From NCBI GenBank assembly GCA_000720995.1, contig JOEL01000040.1, positions 1 through 57,633 on the forward strand: a stretch of DNA of 57,633 nucleotides, in the 5' to 3' direction. This stretch comes from Streptomyces celluloflavus (GTDB lineage Bacteria; Actinomycetota; Actinomycetes; Streptomycetales; Streptomycetaceae). Positions 34,257 to 42,142 of this stretch are shown here, piece by piece. The number at the start of each line of letters is the position of its first letter. The first letter of the stretch is position 1. The notes beneath the pieces are model-generated. The model made no database searches. It worked only from the letters and a program-made list of their open reading frames with translations, and was not told where the DNA came from. The translations under genes were made by a program, and so were the position numbers.

Positions 34257-35852
34257 TCACATTTTGACGGGTGTGTGCAGTGATTCATCCGGCTGCCTGC
34301 CGGCGATGATTTTCCCTTGATTGGCGAGACTCTCACTGTTCTCGTCCCAATAGCCGCTGTGGCCGTGGGTATCGGTGATGAACCGGGTACCGCCGAAGAC
34401 CTGGGTGTTCGGGTCGGGGCCGAGAGTCAGGCCCTGTGCGTTGCTGATGGGGTCGTCGTCGGCGAGCCCCGAGTAGAAGTGGCGCGGGTCGACGTGGAGA
34501 TCGGACGCCTTGCCGACGGTCATCCCCGGACTGCCGACGACGGAAATGCTGTCGGCGTCGAGGCCGTTTCCCCCGGCGTCCGCGTCGCCCACGACAGTGG
34601 CGCCATAACTGTGTCCCAGCACCGTCATGTGCGCACGGTCCGGCCCCTCGTGCGAGGCCCGCAGACCGTGGGTGAAATCCCGCAGGTCCGGAGCCGCGGC
34701 GTCAGCCCGGCCCGTGCCGGCGACGGCGAGATTCGGGGCCTCGGCCACCGGAATCTCCGGCGCGTCGTAACCGAGCCAGTAGACCATCGAGGTGTTCGCC
34801 GAGGGATCGGCCCGCCCGGCCGACCTCTGAAGTTTGTCCATCCGCGCCAGCTGGCCGCCGGTCGAGTCCATCGTCGTGGCGGTGCCCGGCACCTGCACAC
34901 CGACATTGTCGGCGGTGTCCGGATTTCCCATGGCGATGACGGTTTTGCCGTCCTCGAACCCGTCGAAATCGAGCAGATAGAGCTTCTTGTTTCCCGTCGC
35001 GCCGTCCCGTTTGTCGAGTTCGGCCTTCAGGACCTCAAGGTTGTGACGGTGTTCCGGAATGCCGGGGATGGACTGGTCGCTGCCGCTGACGAAGTTGAGT
35101 TCCTGGTCCAGCGCGAGCCGGTTCGCATCGTCGCGGACGGTGCTCGGGAGGCCGTTCGCCTTGCCGATCTGCTCCGGGTACATGGCCGCGTACTCCTGCC
35201 GCGACGCGTCGTCGAGGCCCTTCCACCAGTCGGCGGCGTCCTTGGGGTCCTCGGGGATCTGCGGCCCCTGGACGCCCAGGTCCTTCATGGCCTGCCGGCT
35301 GTCGGCGGCGGATTCCGCGGCCATGTGGGTGTTGGTGCGGTCCAGGATGTCGCCGCGCAGTTCCGACAGCGCCTTGTCGCCGTCGTCACTGGCCTGCCGC
35401 GCATCCAGCACCGCGGTGTCGACGGCCTCCTGAAAGTGCTTCATCCGGGCCAGCTTCTGCTGCGCGTCGGCCTCCGGCACGTCCACCTCGCAGAGGGCTT
35501 CCCCCACCGAGCCGGAGTCGTTGACCAGGAATCCCTCGGCTTCCGCGCTCCGCACGGCGTTGCGCAGATCCGTCTGCGCCTGCTCCATGCGGAAACGCAC
35601 CGTGTCGATCGACTTCGCGAGGGTCATCGACTCGCGGCGGACCACGTGGATGCGCGTCTCGATGTCCTCCAGGAACGTCAGGGCGGCCTTGGCGTCGTCC
35701 CCCTCCCAGGAGGCGTGCAGCGGACCGGTCACCTTCGTACGGTGCCGGTCGAAGGCGCCGTCCATCGCCTGCGACACCTGCCGCCAGGAGTCGGCGGCGG
35801 CCGTCAGGTCCGCGAAGTCCTGCTTCAGCAGACGTGCGTAATCGGAAGCCAT
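34257..35852 (-). CDS. DUF1023 alpha/beta-hydrolase with WXG-like helical N-terminus
   Basis: A 531-residue protein. Residues 1-230 are helical with a WXG100-like pattern (YARLLKQDFADLTAAADSWR, LHASWEGDDAKAALTF) and heptad-rich regions. The C-terminal part is a DUF1023 alpha/beta-hydrolase with the nucleophile elbow VLGHSYGATVVGD (Ser near residue 414) and a late His in TDTHGHSGYW. In actinobacteria these proteins occur beside WXG100/EspC-like genes and are thought to be type VII secretion cargo. The start is ATG 35852, four bases after the EspC-like gene stop, so they are coupled. Enzyme activity and target are unknown. Confidence 0.85.
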   Translation of the reverse strand: MASDYARLLKQDFADLTAAADSWRQVSQAMDGAFDRHRTKVTGPLHASWEGDDAKAALTFLEDIETRIHVVRRESMTLAKSIDTVRFRMEQAQTDLRNAVRSAEAEGFLVNDSGSVGEALCEVDVPEADAQQKLARMKHFQEAVDTAVLDARQASDDGDKALSELRGDILDRTNTHMAAESAADSRQAMKDLGVQGPQIPEDPKDAADWWKGLDDASRQEYAAMYPEQIGKANGLPSTVRDDANRLALDQELNFVSGSDQSIPGIPEHRHNLEVLKAELDKRDGATGNKKLYLLDFDGFEDGKTVIAMGNPDTADNVGVQVPGTATTMDSTGGQLARMDKLQRSAGRADPSANTSMVYWLGYDAPEIPVAEAPNLAVAGTGRADAAAPDLRDFTHGLRASHEGPDRAHMTVLGHSYGATVVGDADAGGNGLDADSISVVGSPGMTVGKASDLHVDPRHFYSGLADDDPISNAQGLTLGPDPNTQVFGGTRFITDTHGHSGYWDENSESLANQGKIIAGRQPDESLHTPVKM

Positions 35853-35855
35853 GAC

Positions 35856-36464
35856 CTATCCAAAGGGGGTGTCGTCGGTACGTGCGCCGGCCGCCCGGCC
35901 CGGCATCGTACGGACCTCACCCGGGTCGTACACGGGCATCGCCGGCTTGGCGTGCAGCATCTCGTCCGTGCCGGGTGAGGGCGTACCGGGTGGCGGCGGC
36001 TGGTATTCGCCGACGTCCTCGCGTATCGAGTCGGTGTGCCCTGCACCGGGGCGCGGCAGTCCGGCGTGAACCGGTGGTGGCACCGCCTGTCCGGCCGTAC
36101 CGGTATGCGGCATCCCGGCGCCGCCCGAGGCGGGGGCCGACATGATCACGCCCACCATGTCCCCGTCGAAGTCCTCGAAGTCCTGATCAACCATCTGCTC
36201 GTTCCACGCATGGTTGTCGGCGGTGTCGCGGAGATTGCCGGCGCCCTGCCGCAGGCGCTTGTGCAGACCGTCGAGGGCGGGCTGCCAGGTCTCACCGATC
36301 ATGTGCAGGGCCGAGGCGACGGACCAGCCCTCGGCGGAACCGGCGGCCGTACGGGTCTCGGTGACGGCCTTGTCGCAGGGCTTCTCGATGTCTTCGGCGA
36401 TGCCGTCCTGGGCGTGCGCCGATGCCCGCAGTTCGTCGGGCTGAACCGACAGGTTGTCCGACAC
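35856..36464 (-). CDS. EspC/WXG100-like protein with proline-rich tail
   Basis: A 202-residue protein. The first 100 residues form two helices with a turn (VQPDELRASAHAQDGIAEDI ... GWSVASALHMIGETWQPALD, then LHKRLRQGAGNLRDTADN), typical of small type VII secretion partners (EspC-like). The second half is Pro/Gly/Thr-rich and disordered (about 110-200), which fits an unstructured tail. GTG 36464 is preceded by GGGGGAGAG 11 bases upstream. It is the first gene of a three-gene operon with the DUF1023 hydrolase and the lipoprotein. Confidence 0.75.
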   Translation of the reverse strand: MSDNLSVQPDELRASAHAQDGIAEDIEKPCDKAVTETRTAAGSAEGWSVASALHMIGETWQPALDGLHKRLRQGAGNLRDTADNHAWNEQMVDQDFEDFDGDMVGVIMSAPASGGAGMPHTGTAGQAVPPPVHAGLPRPGAGHTDSIREDVGEYQPPPPGTPSPGTDEMLHAKPAMPVYDPGEVRTMPGRAAGARTDDTPFG

Positions 36465-36720
36465 TGAATGTGCTCTCCCCCGTAACTCTGTGCGAGGAAG
36501 ACGTTATCAAGCCGCTTTCACCCCAGGTCCGGGCGTATCGCCCTGGCTTGCCGCATCCCTGGCGGGCGCACGGCCCACCGCCGGACGCGCCGATCTAAGC
36601 TGCGGATCAGCACAGCAGGCAGGACCCGGAAGCAAGGCTCGCAAACAGGACCGGGCGGGGCGCGGTGGACGCGGTCCGCGGTGGCCCTGACACGTACTCG
36701 GTGGGATCCAGGAGGCGGAC

Positions 36721-36933
36721 ATGGCGTGGACGTGGCGGTTCGAGAAGGCGGACGGTACGGAGACCGCACCCGCGGTGGAACCGGAGGAGTTCACCACACA
36801 GGGGGACGCGGAGTCCTGGATCGGTGAGGAGTGGCAGGGCCTGCTGGACGGCGGCGTGGACCAGGTCAGGCTCTTCGAGGACGGTACGGAGATCTACGCG
36901 GCCCCGATGAGCCTGCACGCCGAGGCGGGCTGA
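36721..36933 (+). CDS. Small conserved actinobacterial protein
   Basis: A 70-residue acidic protein (MAWTWRFEKADGTETAPAV..., with TQGDAESWIGEEWQGLLDGG and VRLFEDGTEIYAAPMSL). The family is widespread in Streptomyces, and the fold is probably a small beta-alpha unit, but its function is not known. ATG 36721 has AGGAGG six bases upstream. It stands alone before a strong hairpin and is convergent with the ABC transporter gene. Confidence 0.85.
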   Translation: MAWTWRFEKADGTETAPAVEPEEFTTQGDAESWIGEEWQGLLDGGVDQVRLFEDGTEIYAAPMSLHAEAG

Positions 36934-36944
36934 ACCGGACGGTG

Positions 36945-36989
36945 AACGCGGCGCCCGCCGGCCCCGAATGGGTCGGCGGGCGCCGCGTT
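36945..36989. terminator. Perfect 16-bp terminator hairpin
   Basis: The arms 36945-36960 (AACGCGGCGCCCGCCG) and 36974-36989 are perfect complements with a 13-base loop, and the right arm runs into TTT. It lies between convergent genes. Confidence 0.85.
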
Positions 36990-37036
36990 TTCCGGCACTG
37001 CGTTTTCCGGCGCTGCGCGGCGCCGCACCCGCACGG

Positions 37037-39106
37037 TCAGCCGGTCGCCGCCGGTCCGCCCCGGCCCGCCGCGGCCACCTCGCCACCGGCCGCCCTGGCG
37101 CCGGGCACGTCGGTACCGGGCCCGCCGCCGTCCGGCTCGTCACCCTCCGGCCCGCCGCCGGCCCGCCCGGGGCCGGGCACCCCCGTGTCACCGGCCGCCC
37201 CGCCCTCCGGTGCGGACGCCAGGAACTGCGTCGCCGCCAGCTCCCCGTACAGCGGATCGCCGGACACCAGCTCCGCGTGGGTGCCCACCGCCCGCACCAG
37301 GCCCGCCTCCATCACCACGATCCGGTCCGCGAGGGTCACCGTGGACAGCCGGTGCGCGACCACCAGCACCGTCGTGGACTCGGCCGCCCGCGCCACGGTC
37401 TCCCGCAGCGCCAGTTCGTTGACCGCGTCCAGCTGCGAGGTCGCCTCGTCCAGGAGCAGCAGCCGGGGCCTGCGCAGCAGCGCCCGCGCGATCGCCACCC
37501 GCTGCCGCTCACCGCCCGACAGCTTGCTGCCGCGGTGGCCCACCGGCGTCTGGAGCCCCTCCGGCAGCCGCGCCACCAGCCCGTCCAGCTTGGTCCGTGC
37601 CAGTACCTCGGCGATCTGCGCGTCGGTGGCGTCCGGCGCGGCGAAGACGAGGTTCTCGCGGAGTGTGCCGGCCAGTACGGGCGCGTCCTGCTCGACGAAG
37701 CCGATCGTCGCGCGCAGCCGGTCCAGGGGCCAGTTCCGGACATCTTCGCCGTCCACCAGCACCCGTCCGCCGGTCACCTCGTAGAACCGCTCGATCAGCC
37801 CGAAGACGGTGGTCTTGCCCGCGCCCGACGGGCCGACGAAGGCGGTCAGCCCGCCTCCGGGCACGGTGAAGCTGACGCCGTGGTGCACCGGCGCGAGCTC
37901 CGGGCCGTACCGGAACGACACGTTCTCGAACGCCACGCTCGCCGGGGGCCCCGCCACCGGAGTCGCTGCCGGCCCCGCCACCGGAGTCGCCGCTTCGCCG
38001 TCCGCCGGCTCCCCGCCCGTCGACTCCACCTCCAACTGCTCGGCCTCCGCCATCCGCGCGATGGCCGCCGACCCCACCTGGTACGCGGACGCCGCCTCCA
38101 CCAGATGGGAGATCGGGTCGATCAGATAGAAGAGGTAGAGCAGGAACGCCACCAGGGTCGCGATGTCCACGGTGCCGGACGCCACTCGCGCCCCGCCCAC
38201 CCCCAGCACCGCGAGGAACGACACCTGCACCGCGAGCCCGATCGAGGACATCGCGACCGACTGCCACTTCGCGGCCCGGACCCCGTGCCGCCACGCCTCG
38301 CGCGACGCCGCCTCGATGACGGCACCCTCCCGGGCCTCCGCCCCCGACGCCTTGACCGTGCGGAACGCCCCGAACGTCCGCTCCAGCGCCGCCGAGATCG
38401 CCCCCACCGACGCCTGCGCCTGCTGCGTCGCCTTCGAGATCCGCGGCAGCACCAGCCCCAGCGCGCTGCCGATCAGCACGATGACCCCGAGAGTGACGCC
38501 CAGCAGCACCGGGTCGAGCAGCGCCATCATCACGATCGCCCCCACCAGCGTCAGCGCACCGGTCGCCGCGGAGACCATCGACCGGGTGGTGACCGCGCGC
38601 AGCAGTGTGGTGTCCGAGGTGACCCGGGACATCAGATCGCCGGGCGGGACCCGCTCCACCGCCGGCATCCGCAGCCGCAGCAGCCGGCCGACGAGCTGCC
38701 GGCGGGCCACCAGCACCACCGATTCGGCGGTGCGCTCCAGGACGTACGCGCCGACCGACGAGATCGCGGTGCCCGCCACCACCAGCACCGTCAGCCCCAC
38801 CAGCAGACCGGTGATCGACCCCTCGCCGCCGAGCCGCCCGACCAGCTCCTTCGCGGCCATCGGCTGGACGAGGCCGGTGAGCGTACCGATCAGGGTGAGG
38901 AGTCCGCCCAGCGCGATGGCGGCGCGGTGCGGCCGGATATGGCCGTAGAGGATCCGCCAGGTCCGGCGGAACGGCAGTTTCGGCCCGGCCTCGGGTGCGT
39001 CGGCTGCGGGCGCGTCGGTCCGCTCCGGGGTGCCGGGTGGCGCCGCCCCGGGCCGTGCGGTGTCGGGGGCTCCGCTCCCGGGCGGGGCTACAGGATCATG
39101 GCTCAC
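37037..39106 (-). CDS. ABC exporter, membrane and ATPase domains fused
   Basis: A 689-residue half-transporter that must dimerise. A disordered Pro/Ala-rich N-terminus (1-45) precedes six membrane helices (about 55-340) with the coupling region [20 protein letters not shown]. The ATPase domain has Walker [11 protein letters not shown]-loop [11 protein letters not shown], signature [16 protein letters not shown], Walker [13 protein letters not shown] and H-loop VVAHRLST. Between the two halves lies a linker with a duplicated PVAGPAAT unit (37947-37994). A Gly/Pro-rich tail follows. The start is GTG 39106, with a weak ribosome site. Substrate unknown; the family includes lipid and multidrug exporters. 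Confidence 0.93.
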   Translation of the reverse strand: MSHDPVAPPGSGAPDTARPGAAPPGTPERTDAPAADAPEAGPKLPFRRTWRILYGHIRPHRAAIALGGLLTLIGTLTGLVQPMAAKELVGRLGGEGSITGLLVGLTVLVVAGTAISSVGAYVLERTAESVVLVARRQLVGRLLRLRMPAVERVPPGDLMSRVTSDTTLLRAVTTRSMVSAATGALTLVGAIVMMALLDPVLLGVTLGVIVLIGSALGLVLPRISKATQQAQASVGAISAALERTFGAFRTVKASGAEAREGAVIEAASREAWRHGVRAAKWQSVAMSSIGLAVQVSFLAVLGVGGARVASGTVDIATLVAFLLYLFYLIDPISHLVEAASAYQVGSAAIARMAEAEQLEVESTGGEPADGEAATPVAGPAATPVAGPPASVAFENVSFRYGPELAPVHHGVSFTVPGGGLTAFVGPSGAGKTTVFGLIERFYEVTGGRVLVDGEDVRNWPLDRLRATIGFVEQDAPVLAGTLRENLVFAAPDATDAQIAEVLARTKLDGLVARLPEGLQTPVGHRGSKLSGGERQRVAIARALLRRPRLLLLDEATSQLDAVNELALRETVARAAESTTVLVVAHRLSTVTLADRIVVMEAGLVRAVGTHAELVSGDPLYGELAATQFLASAPEGGAAGDTGVPGPGRAGGGPEGDEPDGGGPGTDVPGARAAGGEVAAAGRGGPAATG
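37947..37994. repeat. 24-bp tandem duplication within the ABC transporter gene
   Basis: Two adjacent copies (37947-37970, 37971-37994), differing at two of their last four bases, encode a duplicated eight-residue unit (AATPVAGP) in the linker before the ATPase domain. It is in frame and probably length-variable. Confidence 0.85.
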
Positions 39107-39203
39107 ACCGGACAGGACGCAGCCGGCGGCCGTTCACCTGACCGGAGAGCAGCCGGAATGCGCCGGAAATCCTCCCCGGCGCCGCGCCCGGCCGCGTCCG
39201 GTG

Positions 39204-40001
39204 TCAGCCGCGCACTCCGCACAGATGCAGCAGCGCCGCGACCGAGCGGTACGGGTCCGTCCGCCCCGCCCGTTCCTCGGCGGCCAGCAGCCCGGCCAGA
39301 CCGTCGGGGGAGGGCGGCGCTTCGCCGTCGGCCGCGAGATCGGTGAAGACCCGCACGCCGTACCAGGTGGCCAGCGGTGCGCCGATGCCGGCGAGGGTGG
39401 ACGTCAGTGCCGCCAGCCGGTCCGCACGTACGGGCCGTCCGATGCGGTTGGTGTACTCCGGCGAGTCGAAGGCCGCCAGCGCGGTGGCCCAGTCACCGGA
39501 CAGCCCGGGGCGCATGGCCAGCGCGTCGGCGTTGCGCACGACCAGCGACAGCAGACCGCCGGGCGCCAGCACCCGCGCCAGCCCGGCCAGCATCGGGTCG
39601 GGCTCCGCCACGTACATCAGGACACCGTGGCACAGCACGATGTCGAAGGAGCCGGGCAGGAAGTGCGCACCGGTCTCCCGGCCGTCGCCGTCCATCAGCC
39701 GCACCCGGTCCTGGATGCCGGCGGGCTCCTCGGACAGCGCCGCGCGGGCGGCCGCCATCATCTGGGGATCGGACTCCAGCCCGGTGACCTCGTGGCCCGC
39801 CCTGGCCAGCCGCAGCGCCTGGGTGCCCTGGCCGAGGCCCACATCCAGCACCCGCAGCCGCTGCCCGACGGGGAACCGCCCGGCTATCTGCTCCTCGATC
39901 TGGCGGGCCACCAGCTCCTGGCGGACGGTGTTCCGCAGGCCGCCGAGGCCCTCCAGCCAGGCGCCGGCCGCGCCTCGGAAACCGGCCGGCGTGGTGCTCA
40001 G
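39204..40001 (-). CDS. Class I SAM-dependent methyltransferase
   Basis: A methyltransferase of about 265 residues with motif I VLDVGLGQGTQALRLARAG, motif II VTGLESDPQMMAAA, a MDGDGRE step, FDIVLCHGVLMYVAEPDPML and VLAPGGLLSLVVRN. It resembles the family that contains CmoM-like and other small-molecule enzymes; the substrate is unknown. Homology begins at STTPAGFRGAAGAW, directly after a CTG codon at 40001 that overlaps the stop of the DUF3043 gene (CTGA). No ATG, GTG or TTG occurs in frame near it, so CTG is the likely start, with GGAGAG eight bases upstream. The next GTG would remove 30 family residues. Confidence 0.85.
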   Translation of the reverse strand: MSTTPAGFRGAAGAWLEGLGGLRNTVRQELVARQIEEQIAGRFPVGQRLRVLDVGLGQGTQALRLARAGHEVTGLESDPQMMAAARAALSEEPAGIQDRVRLMDGDGRETGAHFLPGSFDIVLCHGVLMYVAEPDPMLAGLARVLAPGGLLSLVVRNADALAMRPGLSGDWATALAAFDSPEYTNRIGRPVRADRLAALTSTLAGIGAPLATWYGVRVFTDLAADGEAPPSPDGLAGLLAAEERAGRTDPYRSVAALLHLCGVRG

Positions 40002-40594
40002 GGCCGCTCTCCGCGCTTGACCTGCGGCTTGGGCAGCCGCAGCCGTCGCATCTGGAGGGTGCGCATCACCGCGTATGCCTTGACGCCCTTGAGGTTCTCG
40101 TTCGGGAAGCGCTCGTTGAGCCGCTTGCCCAGCCGGATCCAGATGCCGATCGAGTCGAGCACGATCAGCACGATGATCGCGAGCCAGAGCAGCAGCGCGA
40201 TGGTCTGGATCGACGGCACCCGGACCATGGTGAGCACCAGGATCACCACGGCCAGCGGCAGGAAGAACTCCGCCACGCACCAGCGTGAGTCGACGAAGTC
40301 GCGGGCGAACCGGCGGACCGGTCCCTTGTCACGTGCGGGCAGATAGCGCTCATCGCCACTGGCCATGGCCTCGCGCTGCTTGGCCATATCGGCACGGCGG
40401 GCCTCGCGCTGGGCCTTCGTCGCATCTTTGCGGTTGGTCGGGGTGTGCGCGCGTGCCCGGCGCTGCGACTGGGAGTCGCTGCGCTTGGGCGTCGGGCGGC
40501 CTTTGGGGGCCTGCGGGTCGCGGGGCTGCTGGGGCTGGTCCGCGGTCACCTTGGCGGTCGCGGCCTGCTCATCCTTCGAACGGCTTCGGAACAC
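39998..40594 (-). CDS. DUF3043 membrane protein
   Basis: A 198-residue actinobacterial protein of unknown function. A charged N-terminal half (SRSKDEQAATAKV, KPKGRPTPKRSD-like repeats, ATKAQREARRADMAKQREAM) is followed by two membrane helices at about 105-150 (AEFFLPLAVVILVLTMV, TIALLLWLAIIVLIVLDSI) and a basic tail. GTG 40594 gives VFRSRSKDEQ, which matches relatives; TTG 40603 is an alternative. Its stop overlaps the methyltransferase start by four bases. A perfect 16-bp inverted repeat lies 22 bases upstream. Confidence 0.88.
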   Translation of the reverse strand: MFRSRSKDEQAATAKVTADQPQQPRDPQAPKGRPTPKRSDSQSQRRARAHTPTNRKDATKAQREARRADMAKQREAMASGDERYLPARDKGPVRRFARDFVDSRWCVAEFFLPLAVVILVLTMVRVPSIQTIALLLWLAIIVLIVLDSIGIWIRLGKRLNERFPNENLKGVKAYAVMRTLQMRRLRLPKPQVKRGERP

Positions 40595-40615
40595 AAGACC
40601 CAAGGGTACGGGGTA

Positions 40616-40654
40616 GCCGGATCGTTCCCCCGGTCGGCGGGGGAACGATCCGGC
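40616..40654. promoter_or_regulatory. Perfect 16-bp inverted repeat between divergent DUF3043 and pspA genes
   Basis: GCCGGATCGTTCCCCC (40616-40631) pairs exactly with 40639-40654 around seven bases. It lies 22 bases upstream of the DUF3043 start and 236 bases upstream of pspA. Because both genes point away from it, it is not a normal end-of-gene terminator. It may be an operator, an attenuator in the DUF3043 leader, or the end of an unrecognised transcript. The rest of the gap (40655-40889) carries the pspA promoter. Confidence 0.6.
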
Positions 40655-40803
40655 AACGGCACGGGACCCTGACGGGGGTCGTACCAGGACAGACCGGACG
40701 TGACGGCGGTTTCTCCGGCCTCTCTACTCCCTGCGCCGGAGTGGACCGATCGCCTAGATCGTCCTCCAGGATGAGCGCATCGGGACCCGAACAGTGCGGT
40801 AAT

Positions 40804-40830
40804 GGAACCAAGGCCCGTACTGTGGGGTCT
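40804..40830 (+). promoter_or_regulatory. ECF-type promoter candidate for pspA
   Basis: GGAAC (40804-40808), 18 bases, GTCT (40827-40830), about 60 bases upstream of the pspA ATG. The spacing and boxes resemble the GGAAC/GTCT pattern of Streptomyces ECF sigma factors such as SigE or SigR. This is a pattern match only. Confidence 0.5.
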
Positions 40831-40889
40831 GTAGATGTGCTGGAGCCTAAGCCCGATGTAACTCGGTCAGAAGGGGGCGCGCGAGGCCC

Positions 40890-41687
40890 ATGAGCGGTGT
40901 CATGAAGCGGATGGGGATGATCTTCCGCGCGAAGGCCAACAAGGCCCTGGACCGGGCCGAGGACCCGCGCGAGACCCTCGATTACTCGTACCAGAAGCAG
41001 CTTGAGCTGCTTCAGAAGGTGCGTCGCGGCGTCGCCGACGTGGCGACGTCCCGCAAGCGCCTGGAGCTGCAGCTCAACCAGCTCCAGGGGCAGTCCAGCA
41101 AGCTGGAGGACCAGGGCCGCAAGGCGCTCTCGCTCGGCCGGGAGGACCTCGCCCGCGAGGCGCTGTCCCGCCGTAGCGCGCTGCAGCAGCAGGTCAACGA
41201 CCTCCAGACGCAGCACCAGACGCTGCAGGGTGAGGAGGAGAAGCTCACCCTCGCCGCGCAGCGCCTCCAGGCCAAGGTCGACGCCTTCCGTACGAAGAAG
41301 GAGACGATCAAGGCCACGTACACCGCCGCCCAGGCGCAGACCCGGATCGGCGAGGCGTTCTCGGGAATCTCCGAGGAGATGGGCGACGTCGGGCTGGCCA
41401 TCGAGCGGGCCGAGGACAAGACCGCGCAGATGCAGGCGCGGGCCGGCGCGATCGACGAACTGCTGGCCTCGGGTGCGCTGGACGACCCGACCGGTATGGC
41501 CAAGGACGACATCACCGCCGAGCTGGACCGGCTGTCCGGCGGCACCGATGTCGAGCTGGAGCTCCAGCGGATGAAGGCCGAGCTGGCGGGCGGTCCGTCC
41601 GCCGGCAAGCAGGCCATCGAGCCGGGGCAGGGCGGCCAGGCCCAGCCGGCGCAGCCGAACGACCAGCCGCGCTTCGACAAGAAGTGA
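40890..41687 (+). CDS. pspA: Phage shock protein A (PspA/IM30 family)
   Basis: A 265-residue peripheral membrane protein that binds stressed membranes. It has the amphipathic N-terminal helix (MSGVMKRMGMIFRAKANKAL), long coiled-coil helices throughout (LDYSYQKQLELLQKVRRGVA, RLELQLNQLQGQSSKLEDQ, LQQQVNDLQTQHQTLQGEEE), and a Gly/Pro/Gln-rich tail. In Streptomyces PspA responds to envelope stress. ATG 40890 has a GGGGGC site. The PspA-associated gene follows 57 bases on in the same direction. Confidence 0.95.
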   Translation: MSGVMKRMGMIFRAKANKALDRAEDPRETLDYSYQKQLELLQKVRRGVADVATSRKRLELQLNQLQGQSSKLEDQGRKALSLGREDLAREALSRRSALQQQVNDLQTQHQTLQGEEEKLTLAAQRLQAKVDAFRTKKETIKATYTAAQAQTRIGEAFSGISEEMGDVGLAIERAEDKTAQMQARAGAIDELLASGALDDPTGMAKDDITAELDRLSGGTDVELELQRMKAELAGGPSAGKQAIEPGQGGQAQPAQPNDQPRFDKK

Positions 41688-41744
41688 CGGTCCTCCGCGG
41701 ATAACCTCGTAGAGATCGTCGGACCGGAACCAAGGGAGACCGTC

Positions 41745-42023
41745 GTGATCGTACGGATCATGGGGGAGGGCCAGGTGAAGCTGGACGATGCCCACTTCAC
41801 CGAGCTCAACAAGCTGGACGACGAGCTGCTCGAAGAGATGGAGAGCGGCGATGAGGAAGGCTTCCGCCGGACCCTCGGCGGTCTGCTGGACGCGGTGCGC
41901 CGACTGGGCTCACCGCTTCCGGACGACGCCCTGGAACCCTCCGAACTGATCCTGCCGTCCCCGGACGCCAGCCTCGACGAGGTCCGGGACATGCTCAGCG
42001 ACGACGGCCTGATCCCGGGCTGA
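41745..42023 (+). CDS. pspAA: PspA-associated protein
   Basis: A 92-residue acidic protein of the actinobacterial PspAA family (VIVRIMGEGQVKLDDAHFTE, then LDDELLEEMESGDEEGFRRTL, and the C-terminal ELILPSPDASLDEVRDML). It works with PspA in membrane stress, but its molecular role is unclear. GTG 41745 follows AAGGGAG eight bases upstream. The hairpin at 42099-42128 ends the pair. Confidence 0.9.
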   Translation: MIVRIMGEGQVKLDDAHFTELNKLDDELLEEMESGDEEGFRRTLGGLLDAVRRLGSPLPDDALEPSELILPSPDASLDEVRDMLSDDGLIPG

Positions 42024-42098
42024 GCGGCCCCGGCCGGTGCGCACCCCGCGGGGAGCGCACCGACCCGGTACCGCTCGCACTCCAGCACATGACGGACG

Positions 42099-42128
42099 AC
42101 GCCCCGGCCCCCGATGGGACCGGGGCGT
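42099..42128 (+). terminator. Terminator hairpin after pspAA
   Basis: ACGCCCCGG (42099-42107) and CCGGGGCGT (42120-42128) are perfect complements with extra CCC/GGG pairing in the loop, followed by a T-rich stretch (TTACCGTTTGCTCTTG). It lies before the histidine kinase start I chose, and inside the gene if the upstream ATG at 42089 were used. Confidence 0.7.
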
Positions 42129-42142
42129 TACCGTTTGCTCTT

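Noticed and set aside
42089-42142. ATG 42089 as start of the sensor kinase
   Set aside because: The pspAA terminator hairpin falls inside this extension and the added residues have no family match; GTG 42143 fits better.
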